Assembly (NCBI GenBank): GCA_037127255.1
Contig: JBANSL010000002.1
Span: 40,216,892-40,280,891 of the forward strand
Direction: 5' to 3'
From: Persicaria tinctoria
Taxonomy: Eukaryota; Streptophyta; Magnoliopsida; Caryophyllales; Polygonaceae
DNA: 64,000 nt
The notes below the pieces were generated by a model. The model was not told the DNA's origin and ran no database searches. It worked only from the letters and a program-made list of their open reading frames with translations. This document shows positions 12,100 through 23,524 of the stretch, piece after piece. Both the position numbers and the translations under genes were made by a program. Within the stretch, counting starts at the first letter, position 1, and each line of letters begins with the position of its first letter.

Positions 12100-12117
12100 T
12101 GGCGCCGTTGCCGGGGA
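12100..12117 (+). other. NA1 primer-binding site (tRNA-Asp type)
   Basis: TGGCGCCGTTGCCGGGGA begins three bases after the LTR. It is the complement expected for the 3' end of plant tRNA-Asp and is typical of Athila elements. The identical site is at 28896-28913 in NA2. Confidence 0.92.
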
Positions 12118-14997
12118 GATATCAATCGCGCCTAGTTTAATTGTGTTTAAGGTTCAGAAAAGCCCATCCCTTTTTCTTACCCTATCACATACCCTACCAC
12201 CACCTACCTCACCGGTACCAACTAGGTGCCAAGCTTTTGCCACTAATTCGTGTTCTTGATTGTGATTTCAAAGCTTAGGTACAAAGATGGAAGACTTTGT
12301 CGAAGGGAATCCTGCATGGGAAGAATGGTATCAAGATTTGAGACGGAGAAATAGGATCGCAGTGGAGGAGTCACGATTAAGGGAAATATATAGCTCAGCT
12401 GGAAGACGAAATCCGAAGGCTTGAGGCTTCCATTAAGTCTAAAGGACCATGCCCTCCTCTCAACGAGCCAATTGACCCACTCGATGTCGACAACTAGGTA
12501 TGTCCTTCCTCAAATTTCATTCCTACTTTGATACCTATTGTTGATGAATCATATGAAGGATCCCACGGCGAAATAGCACTAGAAGAGAAGAAGTTGGACA
12601 TTGTTGACCAGGGCATTCCAAGATCGCTTTTACCTTACAAGGTGAAGGCTATCCCCGATGATTTTGAGCAACCGATGTTCATATTCAAGTATGGGGTCCT
12701 CGCAAAGTGGCATGAAGTTCCGCATGATGAGGTGGAAAGATCTCTTCCCACTCCACTGTTTTGCTGTGGTGGAGACGCGCAAACAAATCAACCAATGAAG
12801 CGGAAGAGGTATGATAGTGAGGTATGCAAATTTCCTTTATATATTCCTTTATACATGCCAGCTGGAGCTCAAGAAGATGGATGGAAGGAGCAATGGAGCA
12901 TCCACTCGGGGAGGTTCAACCTTCTTCACACGATGCCTCCGGATGACATCCCACACTTCCCACCACCCACTACTAGAATTCTATTCATAGACATCGGGTA
13001 TAAACCGATGTTAATAAAAAAAAATTCGACGTGTTAGTGGGTGGTGTTAAAGATCTCAACTTTACTACATCGGTTTATAACCGATGTCTTTAATAATTTA
13101 TAACATCGTCTTTATTTTTAATAATGACTTAAATACATGGATATAATTACTTTTTGATTGATTCATCTAATATAAACCATTATTATTTTTCATTTCTAGC
13201 ATTTTGGAGGTACGTAGGGTAATACATAATTTCAAATTAGCATCGCTATTTTTTATAAACCTGATGTCTTACATTGCTACACACATCGGTTATGTATTAT
13301 TCAATTTGTGAATACTCTTTTTTCATTTGTAATTTGTGATATTATTTTATATAAATATAATATACCATATTGAATATTTTTAAAATCAATGTTATTTATA
13401 TATTTTCAAATCAGTTTTTTCTTTGAAAATGATGTTTTGATTATTTACAACATCATTTTATATATTTTTAACGATGTAATTGCTAAATATACACATTTGT
13501 TTTTTTTTTTTTTTAATTTTCATAGATGCTGGGTTTAGAAATTGATTTGTATCGTAATGGTCGACATATTTACAAACTTAGACATCACTTTTCGCTCTCA
13601 AGTTCGATGTGTTTCATCAAATACACATCATAATCTATATTATGACATTGTTTTGGCAAACAGAAAATTAAACAATGCAAAAGACTATAACCAATACATT
13701 AAATAATGACAATAGAGTCGAATACAAAATGACAACAAGGCTAAATACAGAAAATGTACATCAATAGTCGAATTCTAAGCTTGACACAATACACTTAATA
13801 GGAGACAAAAAAAGTGACTTGCGAAAAATGTCTTGTATTGTAGATCGTGGCTGAAGCACACAAACACCTCATGAGTGCTTGAATTAATTAAGCAGCCCAC
13901 TTTCAAGAGGAGGATTACCTTGTTTCCATTCTTATTCTAGTGGTTGAAGCACACAAACACCTATCCATCAGTGGTTTCCCCAGACACTATTTCCGCTCTT
14001 ATGGATGAGCAGCCATGGCATTTAAGGTTTACCTTGACATTGTCACATTTAAAAGAATATATTAAATTCAAAATTAATAACATGATGTGTTTAAAGCAGC
14101 GGTAAGCTATGTAAATAAAATGAAAACCATTGATTACGAGAAAAATACTTCGGGCAGTTTTAACTAGTATGATTAAGTCAATACTCCACGGAAAATACAC
14201 AAATCATTACAAGGATGGGTAACAAACTCCAGCATTTGGACAAGTAACAAGGCTAGGTAAACTGCTTTGATAAGTAGGCTAGGTTAAACAAGTGTCTCAT
14301 GTCCATCACACCCAACTAGAGGGAAACTGTAGCTTTTGTGTATGCAATATCAGTCATATTAAAAGTGCTATTATTTGCCTTTATTAATTTCATGTTAATA
14401 GCGTTGCTATTAAATCTCTTGCATAACAAGCCGACAAATCAATAATACATGACAGAAGTTGACGATGACAGGTAGAATATGTGCAACAGAGTCCACGAGC
14501 TCTAGTAATTTTCCAAGAGCAACACAACCCTCAACAGCTAATAAGCGCACAAAATCCTGATCTATAACGAAGATAAAATGTGCTTGGAAACATAAATTAA
14601 AAAATAAAGCAACAAAAACAGAAATCCTAACAGCATCGAGTGTTCTGAATAAGAAATCAAAATACGTGAAAACCTAGAAGCTAATCAAACAATAATGGAG
14701 AAACAAATGCATTTCTAGGAGGCTCTATAGAGTGGCCTCTGTAAAGTGCCGCAATCCTATCTCTCATATCTCTAGAACTGCTACTATCAAACATTGAATA
14801 CAAATGCATTTCTAGGAGGCTCGTTTACGATAGATAGGAAATGGATTCCAAGTGATTGAACATATGCAACTTGAAGAATTGAGATTGGATCAAAGTTAAA
14901 GTGGCGTCACCTGATGGCTGATGCTAGTATGCTACAATGTCGCATTCCTTGTAGAAGTGTTTTGACCGTTCTTTGGTAAAATTTGATCAGTACATTC

Positions 14998-15470
14998 TGA
15001 TCATTCCTCATCAGAACTGTCCTCGGATAATATTCCAATTTCATCTGATGCCGTTGTATCCTAGGAAGCAATCATGTATTTCAAAATCGAGTGTTAACTA
15101 TTGCCATCCTATTCTAGTATAGAAAATGAAGAACAAATCAAAAGAATACTTCTAACCTCCATCTTATCCCAGTTTTCCAGCTTCGGATTACTCAGCTTAT
15201 GTATCAAGTAACAGACCCAGCTAGGTTGTTCACTCTCCACCTTACCATTTGATGTTGAACACTGTTTTTCAGAAATTTGAAGATAGCACAAGCTCTTAAT
15301 AGACATTACATATGAATGGCAAAATAAGAAATACGTAAATTCCAGATGTTGGGCATACAAAGACAATGTTGGACACTGTGAACCTTAAATGCTTCAGATG
15401 ACCTCCCTGTAGCCTTGCCCAACTCATTGTAGAAGACTTGTTTCTTTCTTTGCCTCAGAACTGTGCATGA
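14998..15470 (-). pseudogene. Captured exon-like segments downstream of FH2 exons in CACTA-B
   Basis: Three minus-strand pieces are readable. First is KKQVFYNELGKATGRSSEAF near 15460-15385, followed by K|GTTCAC. Second is GKVESEQPSWVCYLIHKLSN then PKLENWDKMEV near 15245-15160. Third is DTTASDEIGILSEDSSDEE with a stop near 15060-15003. Splice-like borders are present, but the joins are not certain. They do not resemble the FH2 C-terminus that I would expect after 15518, so they could come from a second gene. No family is recognised. Confidence 0.35.
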
Positions 15471-15517
15471 TTCTTCTCAATTTTTTGGGGTCAGTGTGTG
15501 CTGGTGTGTGTATGTAC

Positions 15518-16555
15518 CTTTGTTGATGCCTCTAAATTCTCAAGATCCTTGGGAAAATCAATAAGATCAGGAAGCTTCTCAGCAAGTACCTACACATTAA
15601 CAGGGAGAGGTCAGGAAAATATACTGCAGTGCATTATGGGTAGAGTGGGAAGTCCCCAAATCAAACAATTGAGAATGCCTGTACCTTTTTCAAGACAAAA
15701 AAAAAGGATTGTCCCATTATAAAAGCAGAAGAAAGGAGAGTTGCAGAGAATATACAAGAAGAATAGCAGGACAACAAGGACAAAGAAAGAAGACTGCACA
15801 CCAAGATCCATATCAATGGCACTAGAGTAGAAGGAAGGAACTCTTTAAGCACTAACTCGAAAAAAATAAGCATTTACCTTGCAAAGATAATGCATGAGAG
15901 TCATCTTGGTGTTCCTAGCTCGGGTGTCAGTAAGTTTTAGGAGGCTATCCAAACGGAATCCAACAGCAGATCCTAATTGTAAAAACAAAAATAAGGGTTG
16001 AAAGACAAGAAAATCCAAACACAAGAATTGTGTCAAACAAATGCGCCTATCCAAAGTATATGAACACGAACCAATAAAATTAATTGGCAGATGATAACAC
16101 TTGTAACTCAATGCCACACCTTAAATGAGATGTTCCAATATTTCCATAATAATGACATGAGAGATATAACTCACCTCTTGCAGTGAAAGAAATCAAAGCA
16201 TTCCCTAGTTGCAGGATAGTGTGCATGATTCTTCTCAATTTTTCAGAACCTCTCACCTATAAAGATGAGTGTGGAGGCAGGAATGTCATCATTTTGAAAC
16301 ATGTCTCAAGAGGGAAAACAGAAACAAACAAATAAAATAAAAAATGAAGAACCATCACTTGCCTCCACAGAAGTAGAATTTACAATGTTCAGATTTTTTC
16401 TTAGGTCAGAAACCTGAAAAAAAAAATGTGAAATTTCAAGAGGAAGAACAAACGAAATAAAGACAGTCCAATATGCTCATATATAGAGAATAACCACTCA
16501 CCTGAGTATTAAACCGCATCTTAAAACAAAAGACCCTTAAAGGTTGTATCCTTCC
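15518..16555 (-). pseudogene. Formin FH2-domain gene fragment (five exons) captured by CACTA-B
   Basis: Formin FH2 domains nucleate and elongate actin filaments. On the minus strand, five exons follow each other in order. About 16555-16502 gives RIQPLRVFCFKMRFNTQ. 16413-16363 gives VSDLRKNLNIVNSTSVE with a GC donor. 16256-16175 gives SEKLRRIMHTILQLGNAL. 15972-15878 gives SAVGFRLDSLLKLTDTRARN and KMTLMHYLCK. 15589-15518 gives VLAEKLPDLIDFPKDLENLE. Phases match across all introns and no stop interrupts these exons. The motif GFRLDSLLKLTDTRARNxKM is diagnostic of plant FH2. Only the middle of FH2 is present, with no FH1 and no complete C-terminus, so a functional formin is unlikely. Its position inside a CACTA element with proven TSD shows transposon capture. 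Confidence 0.88.
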
Positions 16556-17119
16556 AAGAATGAGAACAACATATTCTGCTTATGTATGCATAAAAAAAAG
16601 ATAAAGCATCACCAAACATCAGCATTGAAATAAAGGTTGTATCAGCAGAAGAATGGCATTCAAACATCACAGGGCTCATCACACATTGTCAATATAACAG
16701 ATGACAATGAATCAGAGGCTGCAATGTTCAAAGATACCCTAAAAAAGGGACTGCAAAGCGCGCTCCTAGAGGGAGCCATAGAGAAAGCAAGTTTAACCTT
16801 CGAGAGTTCAGAAACCCTAACATTCAAGAGTTCAGAAATCTAGAGGGAGCCATAGAGAAATTGAGCCTAACATTCAAGAGTTCAGAAACCCTAACCTTCG
16901 AGAATGCAGACATCACAAGCTCATGACACATTGGCATCGGCTTCCATCCCCTGGTCGACGACGAGTTCAGAAACCCTAACCTTCAAGAGAGCAAGCAACA
17001 GAGAGAGGAGATCGAAAGGGAGCCATAGAGAAAGCTACTAGATCTGAAATTGGAAGGGAAATTGGTCGTGGTTCATTTAAGAATGAGAGGGAGGAGGCAG
17101 TGCAGAGGCGGCGAGGATC

Positions 17120-17390
17120 TCAGATCTCAAGAGAGAGAGAGAGATAGGGTGACAGCACCGTCGGCGAACGAATTGAGGAGCAAGAATGGGAGATACCGGA
17201 GAAGAAGATAAAGGAAGTCGAAGATGACATGGAAGAAGGGAGCCGGAGTAGGGATCTGGCCGCCGGAGCTATTAGAGATCCCGACCTTCCATCGATGGTC
17301 ATGGTGAGAGTGAAGGTTAGAGGGAGATTGAGTCTGAGCGAATGAACGACATAAAGAGGTTAATTGGGAATTTACTTTTTTCAAGGGCAA
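17120..17390 (-). other. Possible 5' exon / UTR of captured gene in CACTA-B
   Basis: On the minus strand a pyrimidine-rich stretch with (CT)n and an ATG at 17302 reads MTIDGRSGSLIAPAARSLLR. It could be the first exon and 5' UTR of the gene that supplied the formin exons, since it lies upstream in the same orientation. No domain is seen and the link to the formin is inferred only from position. Confidence 0.25.
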
Positions 17391-17737
17391 GGGTTTTATT
17401 TTTTGAAGTTGAAAATCGAAATTTCAAAAATTTTGGCTAAGTGTTTGGGATCTGGCGGTATCTTTACCCCTTTTATTTCGGTAGAATTTCAACTAAGTGT
17501 ATTCTGCGCCTTGTTGATATTTTTTAAAAATGATTTTTAACGTTGTCCAGAAAGTTAAACCGATGTATATTATATCAATGACATCGAAATTTTTTAAACT
17601 GATGTAAAAACTCTATTTAACATCATGCGTATATCTGACCGATGTAAATAATGTGATGTCTATTAACAGAATTCTAGTAGTGACCGGAGGAACCACCAGA
17701 CCCACCTATACCTCCGGACAAAGATGAGCCAGGCTAA

Positions 17738-19210
17738 AGCTAAATGGAGAGAGTCGGCCTAGCGACTATAAAATCTAGAGCTTGTAAATAGACATTTATT
17801 TTTGGACTTTTGGACTTTGTTTATTTTTGGTTTGGAACCTTTTAGTTTTTCTATTATGGGTATATGTCTTCTACACTTTTCAGGTCCATGGATAGAAGCA
17901 AACTACATTCAGACTCGGCCCAGGATTCTTTTATTCGACATTTTGAGGCCCTGCACACCTGTCTTGTGAGTTTCTTTCTTTACCCTTGTTTTTATACAGT
18001 GAGGACACTGTAATGTTTAAGTATGGGGTGGGGGAAGGGCTTACTTTATGCATATTTTCCATATTTGACATTATGTGTGCATTTTTTCTTTGAATTGCTA
18101 CATGGCTACTTTGGAATGCATTATTAATTTATGTGCTTATATATGCATATTTTCCAAAGTTTTGAAAAATGACCCCCATTGAAATTTTTGATAAATGTAA
18201 TGGAAGCTTATATTGAACTCGACGATGCAAAATTGGATTTATTAGAGATATAACATGAAATTGCCTAGTAAAAGGAAGTCACAATGAAGTGCATATTTTG
18301 ATGAAAACCATAAAAGGAGGTAAAATTTGAAGTTGCTTTTGACATGTTGCATGATAAAATGATGGAGGACTTTATATTTCCATATAATGCTCATAGTGTT
18401 AAATCCTAGCCTTACCTGTGCTTATACATCACAAGAGCCATAATATACCTTATTTCAATTATTGCTCCACATGATCTAAATATTTGTCATTCTTTACCTT
18501 ATCCGGGGATTATGTTGAGAATGATGTTACATTATGGAAATTATCATATGGTGTTTGTGATTATTGTCATATTTGGAGTTTGGAAGGAAATTGTTTGAAA
18601 TATATGGAAAATTTAATGAGTGAAAGAAAATCCAATCACCTCAGGAGTTAAAGGTAGATTGACCCTGCTCTCTGAGATAATAGTTTGGAGAGATGGGACA
18701 CACTGTGAGGAGTCCAAAGCACTAAGTATCCGGGGCCATTCATGACACCCATGTTTGCGACTCGCGAGAAGGCAGTGCTGAGTTTAGAGAGGTAAAAACA
18801 TTATTATTGATAAAAGCATTATGAAAGGTGATGAAACTTATGAGAAGGAATGTGTTATGAAAGTTTGGAAATACTCCATTTCCCCGGATCATTAGCACCA
18901 CATTACCGAAAATTGCCCACCTTTAGCCTTTTACCAATCTACTCCTTATTTGAGCTTAAATTAGAGTCCTCTTGATTATTAATGCTTTGTCACATGAATT
19001 GTTTTTGCACAACCCTCCTTTTGTGAATAGATGTTGCTTTTGTATATTTGCACATGCATGGATCTGTGACACTAGTACCTTTTCGAGGATGGTAATTGAC
19101 TGCAGGGATATATGAAAATGAATCTAAGATGTTGAGAGTTTTTGATTTCTTCCCCTGAATGACAATTAAAAGTATTGCTTGAGGACAAGCAAACTTAAGT
19201 ATGGGGTGTT
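17738..19210 (+). mobile_element. NA1 3' non-coding tail with internal and terminal polypurine tracts
   Basis: No ORF is supported. The stretch is collinear with NA2 29820-31553 and, in reverse, with the Athila tail 2880-1590. It holds a dyad ACAGTGAGGACACTGT (17996-18011), an internal purine tract TTTAAGTATGGGGTGGGGGA (18016-18035), and the terminal tract AAGTATGGGGTGTT (19197-19210) abutting the 3' LTR. The region probably provides plus-strand priming and other cis signals. Confidence 0.85.
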
Positions 19211-21268
19211 TGTTGTGAGCCTGATTTGCCATGTTTTACATTACCTTTTATATCGATTTCTGTATGCATTTCATGCATTTGGGTTAGAATAGTACAGAAT
19301 CTATGTAGTTTACACCTATTTGCAATATATGGAGGTCTACACAAGTTTTGGTTATATTTCGCAGAAATCGGACGCACTTTGGAGCATAAAGGAAACTCAT
19401 GGAGAAGCTAAGAATGGTGCAGCTGGAGAAAAGGTCATTTTTCATCATTCTTCGTTCTGAATCAAGCTTTGATGTCTTCATGAGAGTTGTAGCCCTCGGA
19501 AAGAGCTTTCCAACGCATAGTCATATACGTCAATCCGACAAACGAGCACTCGGGAAAGTGCGTTTCAAGAACAGAGCAGAAAGCTGAAGCCAAGTGTACT
19601 CGATATCGAGTACACCTTACTCGATATCGACCAACTTTGTCGAGCAGACCTGGTCGAGCAGAGCTGATCGAGGACACTGAGTCAGAGACAACCCGACTCC
19701 CGGAATCCTACTCGATGTCGAAGAGGCCTTGTCGAGATCGAGGAGCCATGTCCGGAGTCGACGAGTTGTGCCAAGTCGAGAAGCCGAAGACGGAGACGCC
19801 GAGCCAACCCTACTCGATCTCGAGGGGGCCTTGTCGGGATCGAGGAGACAGAACCACCAAATCCGAGCCATATCGAGCAGGGCCACCCGACCAAGCCAGC
19901 CAGACGACGAATCCTACTCGATCTCGAGTACACCCAAGTCGAGATCGACGACGCCCAGGAGCCTTGTCCGAGCTTGTCGAGCAGAGCCACCCGAGGAGCC
20001 CAGCCAGGCCAAGTCGACGACCACCGTACTCGATCTCGAGTAGAGCCTGGTCGAGATCGACTAGACCTCCGAGCCATGTCCGAGCCTTGTCGAGCACCAG
20101 TCACCCGAGAAGCCGAGCCACACCCGTCGACGACAATCCTACTCGATCTCGAGGAGCCCTAGTCGAGATCGACGAGCCGTGTCCGGGAGCGCGTTATGCG
20201 GTTTCACTGTCCTACTAGGATTGGGAGTCCTTGGATCCAATTCTATCCAATTTGGCCGAGATCTATCAACATCTATCAAGTTTTATCTATGGAGAAGAGA
20301 TGGAAGACATCTTACCTAGTTTAGATTTATCTTTTCCTTTTAGATTAAATTCCTTTATTGCATTTATTTATCTTTAAGCTTTTAGTAGATATGGATAGAA
20401 GATTCTATCCTTGATTAGCAAGGATTAGAAGGCTATAAATAAAGCCCTAGGGGGATGATTTTCATTCATTCAAGAAAAGCCGTCTTCAGGCGCAATGAGG
20501 AGGAGGAGGAGGAGGAGAGAGAGAGAGAGAGAGAGAGAGGAGGCGAGAGAGGAGGAACGTTTGGAAGGTTTTGTAAGTTTTAGTTTATTTTATGTTAAAA
20601 TTAATTTGTTTTATGATGGTTTGTTTCTAATTTCCTTCTTCTAGGGTTGGGGTGATCCCAACATAGATATGTGTGTTTGATTTATAAATCCATGAATTTA
20701 TATCTCTTTATCATCGTCTACCTATGTGTTTAATCCTTTGCGAGAGTTGAGGAAATTCCTTATTCATGATATTGAAGCGAAAGTGATCTTATTATCAATT
20801 GGATCGTAATTAGGGTTTATTTGCGAGAGCCGACTAATCCTAATTAAGAAAAGGTAGAAACAAATTAGGTTTTTATGCGAGAGCCTCTATCACCTAAATT
20901 GTTGGAATTTCCGAAAGTCGATTCTTTGATATAAAGCATGCATCTTTATGTGATTTATGATCTACACATATGTTTATTGTTGTGGTGATCCCTAACCTTG
21001 GAAGTTTGCATCTTCATTTGTTTTATTTTATTATTTTTATTCGGCACATATTCTACCTAACACCAACCACCATTCCCTCTCCATCCATCGACATCGACCC
21101 CTCTATTCTTTGTCGACAACAACCTCCCCACCTTTTCCCGCTATCCCTGAACCCCAAAACACACTAAACCTAGAACCGCTGACTTCTCTCCTGAGGACGA
21201 ACCTCACTCCACTATCCTATAGCGGGGTCTTGACTACAAATTTATTTGGTCGAGAAACCCTCTCGTCA
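19211..21268 (+). repeat. NA1 3' LTR
   Basis: This LTR is 2058 bp, TGTTGTGAGCC...TCGTCA. It has the same organisation as the 5' LTR: shared block 19471-19570, TCGA-dyad cluster 19588-20190, TATA box 20434-20440, and a shorter GA run (about 20515-20539) preceded by (GGA)n. It is followed by TSD CAATG. Confidence 0.95.
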
Positions 21269-21838
21269 CAATGAAAAGGGACTTGTGCATTTTATCAGAT
21301 CATAATCTAACTAGGGTTTAAAGGGAAGATGCTCACTTTTCAGATTTGTTTGGGGTATCATTGAGGCTGTAATTGATTATCCGAATGAGACCCATATTTT
21401 GAATGGAACCCAAACCAACCATGCCAGCAAAGGTGGCTTGAAGGACCCCTTTGAGTTTCCCTTTTCCATAAGGCCAAACCCGAGGAATATGGGAAAAGTA
21501 AGAAATAAATCAATGGAAGCCTATAAATATCTCAATCAAAGATTTAACTCTCAAATTCGACAAACAATTGAAATCAAATTAAGGTTTCTTTGCACCAAAT
21601 TGGAGTTGGCTGAAACAACAAGTGAATCCATTAAGCCTAATGCCCACACATAACAACCGGAATCCAAATCAAATGCTCAAAGAAAACCCTAAACCTATGA
21701 ATTTGTCACCAATTAACAAACGAATCAGACTAATCTCAACTATGTCCTATCAAGTGACACAACATGACCCGCAGTGGCTAGATCTAGCAATAAAAAAAAC
21801 CCTAAAAGAGACAGCAAAAGAGAGAGGTAGAGACTCAC

Positions 21839-21966
21839 ATGAATCTGCTACCAAAAGACTTCAGATCTAGAACTTGGACAGCCGACTCAGGAACATCAGA
21901 GGACGAATCCGGCAGTGGCTTTGACAAATTAGTCGCAATAGCGTTTTGAGTCGCAGTGGCTGCCAT
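21839..21966 (-). pseudogene. Captured first exon (a) in CACTA-A
   Basis: The minus-strand ATG at 21966 opens MAATATQNAIATNLSKPLPD, then SSSDVPESAVQVLDLKSFGS and RF, up to an AT|GTGAGT donor at 21839. Ala/Thr/Ser-rich start, TC-rich upstream sequence (22000-22200) and the consensus donor suggest the first exon and promoter of a host gene. An upstream in-frame ATG at 22029 is less likely because the added residues look like UTR. The gene is not recognised. Exons b to f on the left side of NA1 may be its continuation. Confidence 0.5.
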
Positions 21967-22484
21967 CTCCTTGTCTATCGTTGTCAGTGTGGAACACGAA
22001 AGAAGAAAGTTGAACGGGGGTGTGGGCAAGATGAACGACGAGGGAGTAAAATGGGGAAAAGCTAGGGTTTGTTTTTGTAGAAGGTGAGTGTCCGGAGGAA
22101 TGAGGAAAGGAACTAGGTCGGTGGTCGCTGCGAGGAGAGAGAGAACAGAGAGTTTTTTTTCTGTTTTGAGTTAAGAGAATGGAGAGGTTTGGATGAAATG
22201 ATTCGATGTGTTCACACTACCTCCTGTTTTGTTTAAGTATAGACGCGTGTTTAAAAAAAATCTAAGTATGAGCGGGCGTTCAAAACAATTAGAAAATTCA
22301 CTAGGCGTGCGTTTAAATTTTTTTAAACTAATTATTTAACATCTGTCAAAAAATTCAACTGTTGTCTTAAGTTTTTTTAACATCACAGATTTATTATTTG
22401 ATGTAATAAATAAATTTAACATCGGTTGTTTTTTTGATAGACTTAAATCATATAATGTCTAATTATAGTATTCTAGTAGTGAAC

Positions 22485-23500
22485 GTTTCTTACCGACCTC
22501 GTCGAGATCCATGTTAAGCTCCTTAAGAGCCCACATCACCTTATGCTCCAATTCGATAGGCAATGGCATGACTTTCCATACACCAAGTTGTAAGGAGTTG
22601 TCCGCAACGGTGTCTTATAGGCCGTCTGATAGGCCCAAAGCGCGTCGTCAAGTTTAGACGACCAATCCTTCCTTGAGCGGGATACAGTTTTCTCCAAGAT
22701 GGCCTTAATTTGACGATTAGAAACCTCCACTTGGCCACTAGTTTGCGGATGATAAGGCATTTCCACCTTGTGTGTCACCCCATACGTAGCCAAAAGAGCC
22801 TCAAATACTCGTTCGATGAAGTGTAAGCCACCATATGAAATAAAAACTCTAGGAATATCAAAGCGAGGAAATATGTTAGTTTTAACAAACTTTGAAACTA
22901 CCTTCGCATCGTTGGTCCTAGTAGCAATGTAGCCTCAACCCATTTAGAGACGTAATTGACCACCAGAAGTATGTATTTGTAGGGGCCTGATGCAGGGAAA
23001 GGTCCCATAAAGTCAATGCCCCAAACATAAAAAAGTTCCACATCTAAAATCCCTGTGAGCGGTGTCTCATTCCTCCAAGTAATATTGCCCGCTCGTAGGC
23101 ACTCATTGCATGAAGTGACATAAGTCAGCACATCCCTAAAAAGATTAGGCCAATAAAAATCACATTGATGTACCTTCGCTGTAGTTTTGAAGCCCTTTGC
23201 ATGTCTGCCGGTAGGGAGAGTGTGGCAATGGAGAATGACACTCTATACTTCTTCTTCCAGGATACAACGTCGAAAGATATGATCCTTCCCTTGCTTGAAC
23301 AAGTAGGGTTCATTCCAATAGTATTGCTTGACGTCGTGGAGGAAGTTTTTCTTACCCTGCGAGGTTAGGCCTAGCGGAATCTCATTCCCTCCAAGATAGT
23401 TAGCAAAATCCGCATTCCAAGAAACCTTTGCTCCCTTTACAACATAAATATCATGAATAGGACTATAGGGAGGGGTAAAGAAGAAATCATCACCGAAATT
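22485..23500 (-). pseudogene. Athila integrase, N-terminal and core regions
   Basis: Integrase joins retroelement DNA to the genome. The minus strand shows an N-terminal zinc-binding pattern (HCHTLPTGRH ... CNEC), then VWGIDFMGPFPASGPY with the first catalytic Asp. Next is FISYGGLHF, where the usual second catalytic Asp of ISDGG is Tyr. Last is PYHPQTSGQVEVSNRQIKAI with the catalytic Glu. With the Asp lost and several frame breaks, the enzyme is dead. It ends at the CACTA-A junction (22482) and its C-terminus is at 4880-5181. Confidence 0.9.
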
Positions 23501-23524
23501 TGTACGTAATAACTCAGCTGTACA

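Larger units (their letters stand above)
12968..17682. mobile_element. CACTA-B: 4.7-kb CACTA transposon carrying formin exons
   Basis: The ends are CACTACTAGAATTCTA and ...AATTCTAGTAGTG, and the TSD ACC is at 12965-12967 and 17683-17685. The matching empty site is seen in NA2 at about 29755-29775 (ccaccaccggagg). Subterminal regions carry CATCGG...CCGATG dyads. No transposase was recognised. The interior holds minus-strand exons, including five consecutive formin FH2 exons (15518-16555). Positions 13000-14990 are AT-rich with no supported gene. Positions 17000-17390 look like a 5' exon or UTR on the minus strand. Confidence 0.96.
12287..17737 (+). pseudogene. NA1 single ORF, frameshifted and split by CACTA-B
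   Basis: A start codon at 12287 opens MEDFVEGNPAWEEWYQDLRR. The frame then shifts, and a coiled-coil-like QLEDEIRRLEASIKSK is readable in another frame before a TAG near 12495. The main frame runs from 12528 to the CACTA-B junction at 12967 and resumes at 17686 to the stop TAA at 17735-17737. Conserved features shared with the intact NA2 protein are VKAIPDDFEQPMFIFKYGVL, the block SLPTPLFCC, EVCKFPLYIPLYMPAGAQED and HSGRFNLLH. The CACTA-B insertion is precise, so the frame would be restored on excision. Function is unknown. See the NA2 copy (29064-29819). Confidence 0.8.
10011..21268 (+). mobile_element. NA1: non-autonomous Athila-related LTR retrotransposon (contains CACTA-B)
   Basis: The LTRs are 10011-12096 and 19211-21268, beginning TGTTGTGAGCC and ending CTCGTCA. 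The TSD CAATG lies at 10006-10010 and 21269-21273. A tRNA-Asp-type primer site and a 3' polypurine tract are in place. Without CACTA-B the element is 6540 bp with a 2.4-kb internal region. That region holds one ORF and about 1.4 kb of non-coding tail. No protease, RT, RNase H or integrase is present, so it must use proteins supplied in trans. Confidence 0.95.
5182..22481. mobile_element. CACTA-A: CACTA (En/Spm) transposon with nested insertions
   Basis: The left end is CACTACTAGAA and the right end is TTCTAGTAGTG, with identical 3-bp flanks AAC at 5179-5181 and 22482-22484. Both subterminal regions are AT-rich and carry short CATCGG/CCGATG dyads. Removing NA1 (10011-21268 plus its 5-bp TSD) leaves about 6.0 kb. 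No CACTA transposase was recognised, so it is probably non-autonomous. Instead it carries minus-strand exon-like segments with good splice sites (7.2-9.9 kb and 21.8-22.0 kb). The stretches 5182-7200 and 22030-22481 hold only AT-rich subterminal and promoter-like sequence. It lies in the Athila integrase gene. Confidence 0.93.

Noticed and set aside
12100..12117. tRNA-like sequence
   Set aside because: It is only the 18-bp complement of a tRNA 3' end next to an LTR, that is a primer-binding site, not a tRNA gene.
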